Assembly (NCBI RefSeq): GCF_025917315.1
Contig: NZ_CP080627.1
Coordinates: 2,418,001-2,482,000, forward strand
DNA: 64,000 bases
Source: Halomonas qaidamensis
Lineage (GTDB): Bacteria; Pseudomonadota; Gammaproteobacteria; Pseudomonadales; Halomonadaceae
Direction: 5' to 3'
Made by a program: the position numbers and the translations under genes. The notes under the pieces were generated by a model. The model was not told the DNA's origin, ran no database searches, and saw only the letters and a program-made list of their open reading frames with translations. This document shows, piece by piece, positions 33,187 through 41,493 of the stretch (its first letter is position 1; each line of letters starts with the position of its first letter).

Positions 33187-35799
33187 TTATTTTTCAGCAG
33201 GGGCCGGAAGCTGCTGCTGTGGCCTGGCAGGCAACCGTTCTTCAAACTGGCCATGGCGCACATAGTGAAGTAACGGATTTTGCCCTGATTCTGCAACATC
33301 GGGGTATTCACTTAGGTAGAAATAGGTGTCGAACTTATCGCTTGGGTTACGTCCTTCGATGGCACCAAACTTGAGGTAGTGCTCAGCGGGGGCTATCCCT
33401 GAGGTTTTTACATCAGGGTACTGTTCGCAGTACCACTGGGCATCAAAGAAGGGGCTTTCATTAATGGCCGCAATTTGTTGCGGTAACGCACGCTTAAACG
33501 GACGGCTATAGCGGTAGGCTGCGGCAGCGTTACGGTGCCCGCTTACCCGCAACCACTGAACCACGCTTTCATATTGGTGGCGCTCTAGCTGATGCTGCTG
33601 TTTGAGTATATTAATAGTTTTTTGGCGGGTTTCCGCTTGTTTCTTGTAATGCTCGCTGTTCTTACTGGTTTTAACCAGTTGCTCTTGTGTTTCATGTAGC
33701 TGACCTACAATCAGCGATTTTTCTGTGTTTTCCTGGTCCAACATACGCTGTTGCTGTACCGCTATTTTTTCTGCTTTCGTTAGCTGCTTTTTAAGATTTT
33801 CAGTGGCTTTTAAAGTGTTTTCTTTTTCTTTAGTTTGTTGGCTAAGTGCTTCTTGGGTGCTGTGCAGCTGTTCCGTTAGCAGCGCTTTTTCTGACGCTAT
33901 TTCGTTTAGCTGCTTACGAAGCTGGCCTGCTTGCTTTTCGGTTCGTTCCGCTAATTCTTGGGTGGCCTGCTGGTTTGCGGCTTTTTCGCTAGCTTCTTGG
34001 GCAAGTGCTTCTTGGGTGCTGTGTAGCTGTTCCGTTAGCAGCGCTTTTTCTGACGCTAGATCGTTTAGCTGCTTACGCAGCTGGCTTGCTTGCTTTTCAA
34101 CTGAGGCTATTTGTTCCGCTAATTCTTGGTTAGCCAGCTGGCTTGCGGCTTTTTCGCTAGCTTCTTGGGCAAATGCTTCTTGGGAAGCAGTTAGCTGTTG
34201 CTTGAGCTGATCTTTTTCTTGACCGAGTTGCGTGCGCTCTTTACGTGCGGTTTCCAGCCTTTTTTGTAGCTCTTTTTGCTGCTTTTCAGTCTGTCTTTTG
34301 AACTCTACCTGCTGTTTAGCCACTTGCTCCGCTTTTTCGATTAGTTGCTTCTCTTTTTGCTTGGCTGTTTCAGCGGCATTGCGAAGCGCCACTTGGTGCT
34401 GTTCGGCAGTGGCTGCTGCGGCTGTTTCTAGCTGGGTGATGCTTTTTTTAAGTTTTTGAGCTTGCTGCTCTTTTTCTTTTGCGTCTTTTTGCAGTTGGCC
34501 GATGGATTGCTGTTGTTCATCCAGCTGCTCTTCTTGTTTTTTGGTTTTTTTCCTGAGCCAGTTTAGCTTAACTGTTTTTTCATTAAGCTCTTCTTCTTGG
34601 CTCTGGTTTTTGAGTAGACTTTCTTCAAGCGTTTCTTGCACTTTCATTAGCTGCTCTAACAGCGCGGCATTTTCTGTTTCAACGCTGTGTGCATGATCTT
34701 GAAGGCGGGCTTGCTCTTGTTCTAGCTTTGCGTGCTTTTGTTGATGTTCAAGCGTCCGCTCTTCAAGTGCCTGCTGCACCTTGGTTAACTGCTCTAACAG
34801 CGCGGCATTTTCTTTTTCAATGCTGTGGGCATGCTTTTGTAGGCTAGCCTGCTCTTGCCTCAGCTTGGTTACGCTTGCCTGCTCCTTTTCCAAGGCGGTT
34901 TGTGCTGCCTCTCTGCCTTGCTGGCTCTCTTTTAGCGCTTTTTCAAGTTTTTCGTTGGTTTTTTCTGTTTCTAGAAGCTGGGCATTTTTTTCCGAAAGGC
35001 GTTGGCTAACTTCTTCTACCTGCTGCTGCTTCGCTTTGCTTTTGGCCTTTTCACTACTGTGTTCTTGGTTAAGCTCTGCTAGTTGTTGCGTTAATTGGCT
35101 ACTGTGTTCTTGTACGTTTGATAGCTCGGTTTTTACAGCTTGTAGCTCTTTTACCTGCGCTTGCTGCTGTTGATGCTCATTACTCAAGTAGTGCAGGCTT
35201 TGTTCTACCGCTTGCACTACTGGCATTTGCCAAGAGGGGGCACTTGCACTACTAGCTTTCAGGTAGTTATGAGCTTGCTGAAGCAGGCTATTTTCTTGGA
35301 CAAGCTGTGTCGCCATTAAGCGATATAGCGGCGCAATATACTCAAGCGTAAGGCTAGCTGCTTCTGGAAGCGCTTCGCTAATAGGCGCTCCTGGCACATA
35401 ACCATGTAGCGATACTTGGCGACGTTTTGTTTTATATAGCTTGAGAATGAGATCTGCTTGGTGGCTCCATTGCCATAGAGCTTCTTTTGGGCGGCTGGCG
35501 TTTTGCAAGTTTGCAGCCAGCCACGCTGCTGGATGCGGCCACGCAATAACGCATTCACGCGTAGTATCTATTTTCAGCCAGTGTTCTAGCGCTGATACGG
35601 CGCTTTCATCAAAAGCTTCAACCAGCAACGTTTGGCTTTCAGCTTCGCTGGGGTGCCCAGTTGCGATATCGCTTAGTGTTAGTTCAGTCGCATTCTGCTC
35701 GCGCACGTCGGCATTTGATTCGACCTTGAATTTATCGGTTCCTACGTACACGACTAAGGACATGGTGTGGGCAGCTCCATTCACTTCTTTTGTGTTCAT
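33187..35799 (-). CDS. Very long coiled-coil protein with C-terminal YPDV modules
   Basis: The 870-residue protein has no signal peptide or TM. Residues about 1-210 are globular and unassigned (MSLVVYVGTDKFKV, CVIAWPHPAAWLAANLQNASRPKEALWQW). Residues about 215-740 are an almost unbroken Gln/Glu/Lys/Ala coiled coil with internal near-repeats (EKALLTEQLHSTQEALAQEASEKAA occurs in two related copies). Residues about 785-865 hold two modules of the type FDAQWYCEQYPDV..G..P..HYLKFGAIEGRNP. The same module is found in the GT at 1-2670 and, degenerate, in the GT at 7997-10084. I infer a scaffold or molecular ruler that docks glycosyltransferases of this locus. It follows rmlC by only 5 bp. Confidence 0.65.
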   Translation of the reverse strand: MNTKEVNGAAHTMSLVVYVGTDKFKVESNADVREQNATELTLSDIATGHPSEAESQTLLVEAFDESAVSALEHWLKIDTTRECVIAWPHPAAWLAANLQNASRPKEALWQWSHQADLILKLYKTKRRQVSLHGYVPGAPISEALPEAASLTLEYIAPLYRLMATQLVQENSLLQQAHNYLKASSASAPSWQMPVVQAVEQSLHYLSNEHQQQQAQVKELQAVKTELSNVQEHSSQLTQQLAELNQEHSSEKAKSKAKQQQVEEVSQRLSEKNAQLLETEKTNEKLEKALKESQQGREAAQTALEKEQASVTKLRQEQASLQKHAHSIEKENAALLEQLTKVQQALEERTLEHQQKHAKLEQEQARLQDHAHSVETENAALLEQLMKVQETLEESLLKNQSQEEELNEKTVKLNWLRKKTKKQEEQLDEQQQSIGQLQKDAKEKEQQAQKLKKSITQLETAAAATAEQHQVALRNAAETAKQKEKQLIEKAEQVAKQQVEFKRQTEKQQKELQKRLETARKERTQLGQEKDQLKQQLTASQEAFAQEASEKAASQLANQELAEQIASVEKQASQLRKQLNDLASEKALLTEQLHSTQEALAQEASEKAANQQATQELAERTEKQAGQLRKQLNEIASEKALLTEQLHSTQEALSQQTKEKENTLKATENLKKQLTKAEKIAVQQQRMLDQENTEKSLIVGQLHETQEQLVKTSKNSEHYKKQAETRQKTINILKQQHQLERHQYESVVQWLRVSGHRNAAAAYRYSRPFKRALPQQIAAINESPFFDAQWYCEQYPDVKTSGIAPAEHYLKFGAIEGRNPSDKFDTYFYLSEYPDVAESGQNPLLHYVRHGQFEERLPARPQQQLPAPAEK

Positions 35800-35804
35800 T
35801 AATT

Positions 35805-36353
35805 TTAATTAAAACGAGGGGCGTTTAGCAAACTTGCGCCGTGCTGATCTTTGGCTGACAGCACAGGCGGTTGGCTGTTTACCAAGGGCCATTGAATATT
35901 AAGTATGGGGTCGTCCCAACGCAGCGACACTTCATCCCCTGGGGCGTAGTAGTCGGTGCATTTGTACTGAAACTCAGCTTCTTCACTGGTGACATAAAAA
36001 CCGTGGGCAAAGCCAGGTGGCAACCATAGCATTTGCTTATTCTGTTCATTCAGGGTTGCACCCACCCATTGGCCGAAGGTCGTCGAGTTTTGGCGCATAT
36101 CCACCGCTACATCGAACACTTCCCCTTGGGTGACACGCACTAATTTACCCTGTGGTTGCTGGTGCTGGTAATGCAGGCCGCGCAGGATTCCGTGAGCAGA
36201 TTTGCTATGGTTGTCCTGCACAAAGGTGTGGTGACCACAGTGGGCTTCGAATTCGCTTTGGCGAAACGTTTCCATGAAGAAACCACGCTCATCGCCGAAG
36301 ACCTGGGGAGTAATTAACACCACATCGGGAATGGCGAGTTTTTCGTATTGCAT
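35805..36353 (-). CDS. rmlC: dTDP-4-dehydrorhamnose 3,5-epimerase
   Basis: This is the third step of dTDP-L-rhamnose synthesis, a double epimerisation at C3 and C5. The 182-residue cupin has DERGFFMETF, FVQDNHSKSAHGILRGLHYQ with the catalytic His (about residue 62), KLVRVTQGEVFDVAVDMR with the paired Asp, and LWLPPGFAHGFYV. The length is normal. The gene stands after rmlA with a 196-bp gap filled by repeat DNA, and the coiled-coil gene begins 5 bp after its stop. Confidence 0.96.
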   Translation of the reverse strand: MQYEKLAIPDVVLITPQVFGDERGFFMETFRQSEFEAHCGHHTFVQDNHSKSAHGILRGLHYQHQQPQGKLVRVTQGEVFDVAVDMRQNSTTFGQWVGATLNEQNKQMLWLPPGFAHGFYVTSEEAEFQYKCTDYYAPGDEVSLRWDDPILNIQWPLVNSQPPVLSAKDQHGASLLNAPRFN

Positions 36354-36390
36354 AGTTGGTAGACCACCTAAATTAGCAGCGTTTTAATTG

Positions 36391-36543
36391 GCCACGGACA
36401 CTCACGGAAAACACGGACAAGGTCAAAAACAAAAACCAATAAAGAATTTAAGGCTTTGTCCGTGCCGTCCGTGAGTGTCCGTGGCGAAATAGGTTTCCCG
36501 TGAAGGTCCGTGGCGAAATAGGTTTCCCGTAAGGGTCCGTGGC
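36391..36543. repeat. Family-1 inverted-repeat element between rmlC and rmlA, with extra tail units
   Basis: The full element at 36391-36485 (GCCACGGACACTCACGGA ... CCGTGAGTGTCCGTGGC) is followed by two short repeats of its right end (AGGTTTCCCGT.A.GGTCCGTGGC). The element has therefore grown by partial duplication. It fills the gap between rmlC and rmlA. Confidence 0.85.
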
Positions 36544-36549
36544 TAGATA

Positions 36550-37440
36550 TTATCGTTTGGCTGCTATCAGGCGCTGTAGGTATTGGCCGTATTGGGTTTT
36601 GGCGAGTGGTTTGGCGAGTTCGGTTAGGTGTTCGTCGCTGATCCACTGTTGCTGCCAGGCTATTTCTTCCAAACAGGCGATTTTGAGGCCTTGTCGGTGT
36701 TCAATAGTTTGTACGTATTGGCTGGCTTCTAACAGGCTGTCGTGGGTGCCGGTGTCTAACCAAGCGAAGCCGCGGCCTAGCCGTTCTACACGTAAATCGC
36801 CACGCTGCAGGTAGGCGTTATTCACACTGGTGATTTCCAGCTCGCCACGCTCTGAAGGCTTTACGTTTTTGGCGACTTCTACAACATCATTATCGTAGAA
36901 ATATAGCCCCGTAACGGCGTAAGCAGACTTGGGCTTTTTGGGTTTCTCTTCAATGGAGATAGCGCGACCCTGCTCATCAAATTCAACTACGCCGAAACGC
37001 TCAGGGTCTTTCACCAAATAGCCAAATACCGTTGCGCCTGACGTGCGGGAACTGGCGCGTTTTAGCTGATCTGAAAAGTGTTGACCATGGAAAATGTTGT
37101 CGCCTAACACCAAGCAAACGGGGCTTTCGCCAATAAACGCTTCACCGATAATAAAGGCTTGTGCCAGACCATCGGGACTTGGCTGTTCGGCATATTGTAG
37201 ATTAATGCCAAAGTCTTCTCCGCTGCCGAGCAGGTTTTGGTATTGAGGTAAATCTTCAGGTGTGGAGATAATCAAAATATCGCGAATGCCTGCCAGCATG
37301 AGCACCGAGATCGGGTAGTAGATCATCGGCTTATCGTAAATTGGCAGTAATTGCTTGGATACACCACGGGTAATGGGGTGTAACCGTGTGCCCGAGCCCC
37401 CGGCCAGGATAATGCCTTTTCTTTGTGAGTTTTGGCTCAT
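36550..37440 (-). CDS. rmlA: Glucose-1-phosphate thymidylyltransferase
   Basis: This is the first step to dTDP-L-rhamnose: glucose-1-P plus dTTP gives dTDP-glucose. It has [25 protein letters not shown] with the nucleotide loop, [49 protein letters not shown] with the metal Asp, and the C-terminal [17 protein letters not shown]. The ATG at 37440 gives a usual N-terminus of 296 residues; an ATG at 37455 is possible but has no ribosome site. The stop is 6 bp from the repeat element downstream. Confidence 0.96.
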   Translation of the reverse strand: MSQNSQRKGIILAGGSGTRLHPITRGVSKQLLPIYDKPMIYYPISVLMLAGIRDILIISTPEDLPQYQNLLGSGEDFGINLQYAEQPSPDGLAQAFIIGEAFIGESPVCLVLGDNIFHGQHFSDQLKRASSRTSGATVFGYLVKDPERFGVVEFDEQGRAISIEEKPKKPKSAYAVTGLYFYDNDVVEVAKNVKPSERGELEITSVNNAYLQRGDLRVERLGRGFAWLDTGTHDSLLEASQYVQTIEHRQGLKIACLEEIAWQQQWISDEHLTELAKPLAKTQYGQYLQRLIAAKR

Positions 37441-37482
37441 AGTGGGCTCTTTCATCGGTTTAGCTAAGGGGTTTCATTTTTA

Positions 37483-37568
37483 GCCACGGACACTCACGGA
37501 AAACACGGACAAGGTCAAAACCAAAAACCCAATAATAAATAAAGGGTTTTGTCCGTATCGTCCGTGGC
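37483..37568. repeat. Family-1 inverted-repeat element, first of a tandem pair between rmlA and rmlD
   Basis: GCCACGGACACTCACGGA at the left and TTTTGTCCGTATCGTCCGTGGC at the right form inverted ends. It is 86 bp long, slightly shorter than the full form. Confidence 0.85.
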
Positions 37569-37583
37569 GGGTATTGGGTATTG

Positions 37584-37669
37584 GCCACGGACACTCACGG
37601 AAAACACGGACAAAGTCAAAAGCAACAACTCAATAACAAATAAATGGTTTTGTCCGTGACGTACGTGGC
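37584..37669. repeat. Family-1 inverted-repeat element, second of a tandem pair
   Basis: It is the same length and orientation as the copy at 37483-37568, 15 bp away. Only a few bases differ (GTGACGTACGTGGC at the right end). This indicates local tandem duplication. Confidence 0.85.
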
Positions 37670-37682
37670 GAATAACGTTTTT

Positions 37683-38576
37683 TTAATTACTGAGATGTTC
37701 TTTAAGCGTTAATACTAGCTGGCTCTGCCAGGGCGGCATGGTGATGCCTAGTGCGCTTTCTAACTTATCCAACGCCATGCGTGAGTTCAGCGGGCGCTGA
37801 GCGGGTGCTGGGTACTCTGCAGTGGGGATGCCTGCGGTGCTTTCAGGCGTAATCGTTAGTGCTTCCCCTGCTTTTCGGGCTTGACTGAAAATCTCGCTGG
37901 CGAAGCCGTGCCAGCTGGTTTCCCCCCTGGGGGCTAAGTGGTAAATGCCTTGGGGAATGTGAATAGAGAGCCGTGAGCCGTGAACCGTGAAAGACAACGC
38001 GGTGATTTGAGCGATTAGGCGCGCGGCCGTAGGCGCGCCTATTTGATCGTTAACGATGCTCAGTGCGTCACGCTCGCAGCCTAGGCGAAGCATGGTTTTC
38101 ATAAAGTTGCTGCCACGGGCAGCGTAGACCCAGCTAGTGCGAAAAATCAGGTGGCTGGCACCGCTTTCGATAATCCCTTGATCCCCTTCCAGCTTGGTTT
38201 GGCCGTAAACGCTGAGTGGGCCTGTGGGGCTATCTTCCTGCCAGGGTGTTTCGCCGTTGCCTGGGTAAACGTAATCCGTTGAGTAGTGCACCAGAGGAAT
38301 GCCGTGCTTGGCTGCATATTTCGCTAGCTGCGCGGGCAATTCAGCGTTTAAGCGCTGTGCCTGCCCTGGTTCACTCTCGGCGTTATCAACCGCTGTGTAG
38401 GCCGCCGCGTTAAGTATTAAGCCAGGCTGGTGTTTGGCAAGGTAAGTATCTACTGCGTCGGCGTTGGTTAAATCGAGTTCTTGGCGTGTCGGGGCTAGAA
38501 TAGTGCCAAAAGGGGCAAATTGGCGCTGGAGTTCAAAGCCTACTTGGCCGTTACCGCCGGTGATGAAGATGTTCAT
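37683..38576 (-). CDS. rmlD: dTDP-4-dehydrorhamnose reductase
   Basis: The final step uses NAD(P)H to reduce dTDP-4-keto-L-rhamnose. The 297-residue SDR protein has IFITGGNGQVGFELQ, NAAAYTAVDNAE, the catalytic STDYVYPG, YGQTKLEGD with Tyr and Lys, FRTSWVYAARGSNFMKTML and IYHLAPRGETSWHGFA. The ATG at 38576 gives the canonical start. The segment SFTVHGSRLSIHI (about residues 193-205), just before the GIYHLAP block, is encoded by GTGAGCCGTGAACCGTGA-like DNA. It looks like a small repeat insertion tolerated in a loop. Confidence 0.95.
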   Translation of the reverse strand: MNIFITGGNGQVGFELQRQFAPFGTILAPTRQELDLTNADAVDTYLAKHQPGLILNAAAYTAVDNAESEPGQAQRLNAELPAQLAKYAAKHGIPLVHYSTDYVYPGNGETPWQEDSPTGPLSVYGQTKLEGDQGIIESGASHLIFRTSWVYAARGSNFMKTMLRLGCERDALSIVNDQIGAPTAARLIAQITALSFTVHGSRLSIHIPQGIYHLAPRGETSWHGFASEIFSQARKAGEALTITPESTAGIPTAEYPAPAQRPLNSRMALDKLESALGITMPPWQSQLVLTLKEHLSN

Positions 38577-38592
38577 AATAAACCCCTTTTTT

Positions 38593-38704
38593 GCCACGGA
38601 CACTCACGGGAAACACGGACAAGGTCAAAATCAAAATCCTAATAAATTCAAAAACCAAAAAAGAATTTAAGGTTTTGTCCGTGCCGTCCGTGAGTGTCCG
38701 TGGC
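38593..38704. repeat. Family-1 inverted-repeat element between rmlD and the GxxExxY gene
   Basis: A full-length 112-bp copy runs from GCCACGGACACTCACGGG to CCGTGAGTGTCCGTGGC, with an AT-rich centre that itself carries a partial duplication. It is one of two copies that bracket the GxxExxY gene. Confidence 0.85.
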
Positions 38705-38724
38705 TAAAACTTATTTGTGCAACA

Positions 38725-39090
38725 TCAAACAACGATTCTTTTGATGAAGGCTCTTGGATAGGTGAAATTAACCAATAAACCAACTTGCATACCTGTTGCT
38801 CGAAGGTAGTTGATGAGCTGAGCTTCAGCTGATACAGGCATCTGCGATTGTGCCTTCAACTCCATAATCACTTTATCTTCAACTAATATGTCCAGACGAT
38901 GCTCGCCTACTAGTTGATTTTTATAGTAAATATTGACAGGTTTCTCTGTTTCAACTTTTAAACCGGCAGACAGCAGCTCGATGGCTAATGAACGCTGGTA
39001 AATACTTTCAAGAAAGCCTGGGCCGAGGTGACTGTTAACCTCGAAGATAGCACGTCTAATCTGATAGGTGAGTGCCTCATCCTTGAGCAT
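38725..39090 (-). CDS. GxxExxY-family protein
   Basis: The 121-residue protein carries the family signature GPGFLESIYQ (Gly, Glu, Tyr spacing) near residue 23, then LDILVEDKVIMELKA with the acid-lysine arrangement (D...E.K) of PD-(D/E)XK-like nucleases, and LINYLRATGMQVGLLVNF. Members are small proteins of unknown role, often scattered in intergenic positions of bacterial genomes. It splits rmlB from rmlD and is flanked on each side by a family-1 repeat, so it is probably an insertion rather than a sugar-pathway member. Confidence 0.8.
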   Translation of the reverse strand: MLKDEALTYQIRRAIFEVNSHLGPGFLESIYQRSLAIELLSAGLKVETEKPVNIYYKNQLVGEHRLDILVEDKVIMELKAQSQMPVSAEAQLINYLRATGMQVGLLVNFTYPRAFIKRIVV

Positions 39091-39117
39091 TTTTCTTCTC
39101 TTATTTTAAAGCTTTAG

Positions 39118-39238
39118 GCCACGGACACTCACGGAAAACACGGACAAGGTCAAAACCAATAAAAAGGTTTTGTCCGTGCCGTCCGTGAGTGTCCGTGGCT
39201 AAACAGGTTTTATCCGTTCTTTCCGTGTGTTCCGTGGC
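39118..39238. repeat. Family-1 inverted-repeat element between the GxxExxY gene and rmlB
   Basis: The main copy at 39118-39199 (GCCACGGACACTCACGG ... CCGTGAGTGTCCGTGGC) is followed by a right-end partial duplicate ending TCCGTGGC at 39238. The inverted arms are nearly perfect. Confidence 0.85.
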
Positions 39239-39253
39239 AAAAAGTGCAGTGGC

Positions 39254-40318
39254 TCACAGGCTACCTAACCGCTGGCCTTGGTAACTTCCGTCTTGTACGC
39301 GTTTCCACCAGGTTTCGTTGGTGAGGTACCACTGCACGGTTTTGCGTAGACCGGTTTCGAAGGTTTCTTCTGGCGTCCAACCGAGTTCTCGTTCAATTTT
39401 GCTGGCATCAATGGCGTAGCGTACGTCGTGGCCGGGGCGGTCGGTCACGAAGGTGATGAGCTCACGGTACGACTGTTCCTGTGGCACTAGCTCTTGGAGC
39501 AGGTCACACAGCGTTTCAACAACGGTGAGGTTGGCTTTTTCATTATGCCCGCCGATGTTGTAGGTTTCGCCGATTTCGCCTTCTGTAGCCACTTTGATTA
39601 AGGCGCGGGCGTGGTCTTCCACATATAACCAATCGCGGATTTGCTGGCCATTGCCGTACACCGGTAGCGGCTTACCTGCTAGGGCATTGAGGATCATCAG
39701 CGGGATTAGTTTTTCTGGGAAGTGATATGGCCCGTAATTGTTGGAGCAATTGGTCACCAGTGTGGGCAAGCCGTAGGTGCGCTGCCATGCGCGCACTAGA
39801 TGATCGGAACTGGCTTTGCTGGCCGAGTACGGTGAACTGGGCGCATAAGGCGTGGTTTCGGTAAAGAGGTCGTCAGTGCCTTCCAAATCGCCATACACTT
39901 CATCTGTACTAATGTGATGAAAACGAAAGGCCTCTGCTTTTGCTTTATCTTGCTGCTGTAGGGTTTTCCAATACGCACGGGCGGCTTCTAGCAATACGGC
40001 GGTGCCTACCACGTTGGTTTGAATAAACTCGGCGGGCCCGTCGATAGAGCGGTCTACGTGGCTCTCTGCCGCTAGGTGCATCACTACATCGGGCTGGTGC
40101 TGTTCAAACAGCTGCTGCATGGCCGAGGCATCGCAAATATCTGCCTGCACAAAGGTGTAGCGCTCGCTGTCTTCCACACTTGTCAGCGATTCAAGATTGC
40201 CTGCATAAGTGAGCTTATCGACGTTGACAACACAGTGCCCAGTATTGTGAATTAGCTCACGTATAACGGCAGAGCCAATGAAGCCTGCACCACCGGTAAT
40301 GAAAAACATTTTACTCAT
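39254..40318 (-). CDS. rmlB: dTDP-glucose 4,6-dehydratase
   Basis: This is the second step of dTDP-L-rhamnose synthesis. The 354-residue SDR has [40 protein letters not shown] with the catalytic Thr-Asp-Glu, [15 protein letters not shown] with Tyr and Lys, and [18 protein letters not shown]. The length is normal. In most bacteria rmlB leads rmlD-A-C without gaps. Here the order B-D-A-C is kept but each of the three spacers carries repeat DNA, and rmlB-rmlD also holds an unrelated gene. It is 69 bp from kpsT. Confidence 0.97.
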   Translation of the reverse strand: MSKMFFITGGAGFIGSAVIRELIHNTGHCVVNVDKLTYAGNLESLTSVEDSERYTFVQADICDASAMQQLFEQHQPDVVMHLAAESHVDRSIDGPAEFIQTNVVGTAVLLEAARAYWKTLQQQDKAKAEAFRFHHISTDEVYGDLEGTDDLFTETTPYAPSSPYSASKASSDHLVRAWQRTYGLPTLVTNCSNNYGPYHFPEKLIPLMILNALAGKPLPVYGNGQQIRDWLYVEDHARALIKVATEGEIGETYNIGGHNEKANLTVVETLCDLLQELVPQEQSYRELITFVTDRPGHDVRYAIDASKIERELGWTPEETFETGLRKTVQWYLTNETWWKRVQDGSYQGQRLGSL

Positions 40319-40387
40319 GCTGCAATCTCATATACTCACATAAACCATCTAGTCAGCTATGCACTAACCATCCCACTAATGTCGTCT

Positions 40388-41269
40388 CTAGCGTTCGCTT
40401 TGTCGTAGCTCTAAATTTGCACGCGCTTCTTTAGCTCTGTTGCCAGCTTCTTTTACTGCTTTTTTCGCTTCAGCAATGGCTTCTTTATCGTCTTGTTCTT
40501 TGGCATCAGCTAGGGCTTCTTGAGCGGCTTTTAAGTCAGCGTGGCAAACTTGTAGGTATTTTCGCGCCCCTACTACATCGCTCGGCAGTTCGGAGTGACG
40601 TTTCTTTTCATCGACATCTGAGTGGTAAGCGGTGATGGCATCATTGATGTCGTCGTACCAGAAGGCGCTACCTTTTTTAAGATAAACCCCTGCCTGACAG
40701 AGGTCCTTCAAAATGCCTTCTGAGTGAGAAACCATTATCAAAGACGCTTGACCAGTTTTTGAGGCAAAGAGTTCTTTTGCCTTGGCTTTAAACGCACGAT
40801 CGCCAACGGCAGTGGCTTCATCAGAAATATAGACATCGAAGTCAAATGCGAGAGAAAGGCCAAACGAAATACGCGACTTCATGCCTGACGAGTAGGTACG
40901 AATAGGCTCATCAAAGGCTGGGCCTATTTCTGCAAATTCTTCTACGAACTTGATTACCCGTTTGACTTCATCTGGGCCGCTACCTTGCACACGGGCAACG
41001 AATTTTACGTTTTGGCGCCCTGTCATGTTGCCTTGCATCCCGCCGGAAAGCCCTACTGGCCATGAAACGCGGCTATGGCGAATGACTTCTCCACGTTCTG
41101 GGGTATCCATTCCGGCAATAAGGCGCAAAAGCGTAGATTTACCTGCTCCGTTTGCACCAATTAAGCCAACACTGACGCCCAGAGGAATAGTGAAATTGAC
41201 GTCTTTAAGTACCCAATTACTACCATGGTGGTTGTGGTAGCGCTTGTAGAGGTTTTTTATTTCGATCAT
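40388..41269 (-). CDS. kpsT: Polysaccharide ABC transporter ATP-binding protein with C-terminal helical extension
   Basis: It drives export of a completed polysaccharide across the inner membrane with KpsM. The ABC domain is at 1-220: Walker A GANGAGKST near 38, GLSGGMQGNMTGRQNV, signature YSSGMKSR, the Walker B region DFDVYISDEATAVGD and the switch His in MVSHS. KpsT proteins are usually about 220 residues. This one is 293 because of a charged helix (about 225-293, rich in Ala, Lys, Glu). The extension lacks the beta-sandwich of O-antigen Wzt carbohydrate-binding domains. It may be a docking helix. It is separated from kpsE by a nuclease gene and a toxin-antitoxin-like pair. Confidence 0.93.
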   Translation of the reverse strand: MIEIKNLYKRYHNHHGSNWVLKDVNFTIPLGVSVGLIGANGAGKSTLLRLIAGMDTPERGEVIRHSRVSWPVGLSGGMQGNMTGRQNVKFVARVQGSGPDEVKRVIKFVEEFAEIGPAFDEPIRTYSSGMKSRISFGLSLAFDFDVYISDEATAVGDRAFKAKAKELFASKTGQASLIMVSHSEGILKDLCQAGVYLKKGSAFWYDDINDAITAYHSDVDEKKRHSELPSDVVGARKYLQVCHADLKAAQEALADAKEQDDKEAIAEAKKAVKEAGNRAKEARANLELRQSER

Positions 41270-41368
41270 TTGGGATTCGAAGCCGGTGATATTTCTAAAA
41301 ACGTTTTAACTTGCAGCGTAATTTTGGGCATATCGCGAAAGCGGTGCTGGCGTTGGCTGGGTGCCTAT

Positions 41369-41484
41369 GGGCGGCTGCGCCGCCATTGCGGGTGTCTCGG
41401 TTTCGCTCGTTCCTCGCGACCTCGTTACACCGCACTACGTATGCATTGATTTTGTAGCGCGGTGTAAGCGTCAGCGCACCCGCG
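41369..41484. repeat. Family-2 dispersed repeat, copy 1 (between kpsT and the nuclease gene)
   Basis: The core GGGCGGCTGCGCCGCC..TGCGGGTG..TCGGTTT..CGCTCGTTCCTCGCGACC..CGCACTACG is followed by GTAGCGCGGTGTAAGCGTCAG-type sequence to 41484. The core contains a short GC palindrome (GGCGGCTGCGCCGCC). It is one of four copies in 2.6 kb. Confidence 0.8.
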
Positions 41485-41493
41485 AGGTGGGAT

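Noticed and set aside
33725..35173. Ser/Cys/Ala-rich plus-strand open frames
   Set aside because: They are antisense to the Gln/Glu-rich coiled coil, whose codon bias leaves the opposite strand open.
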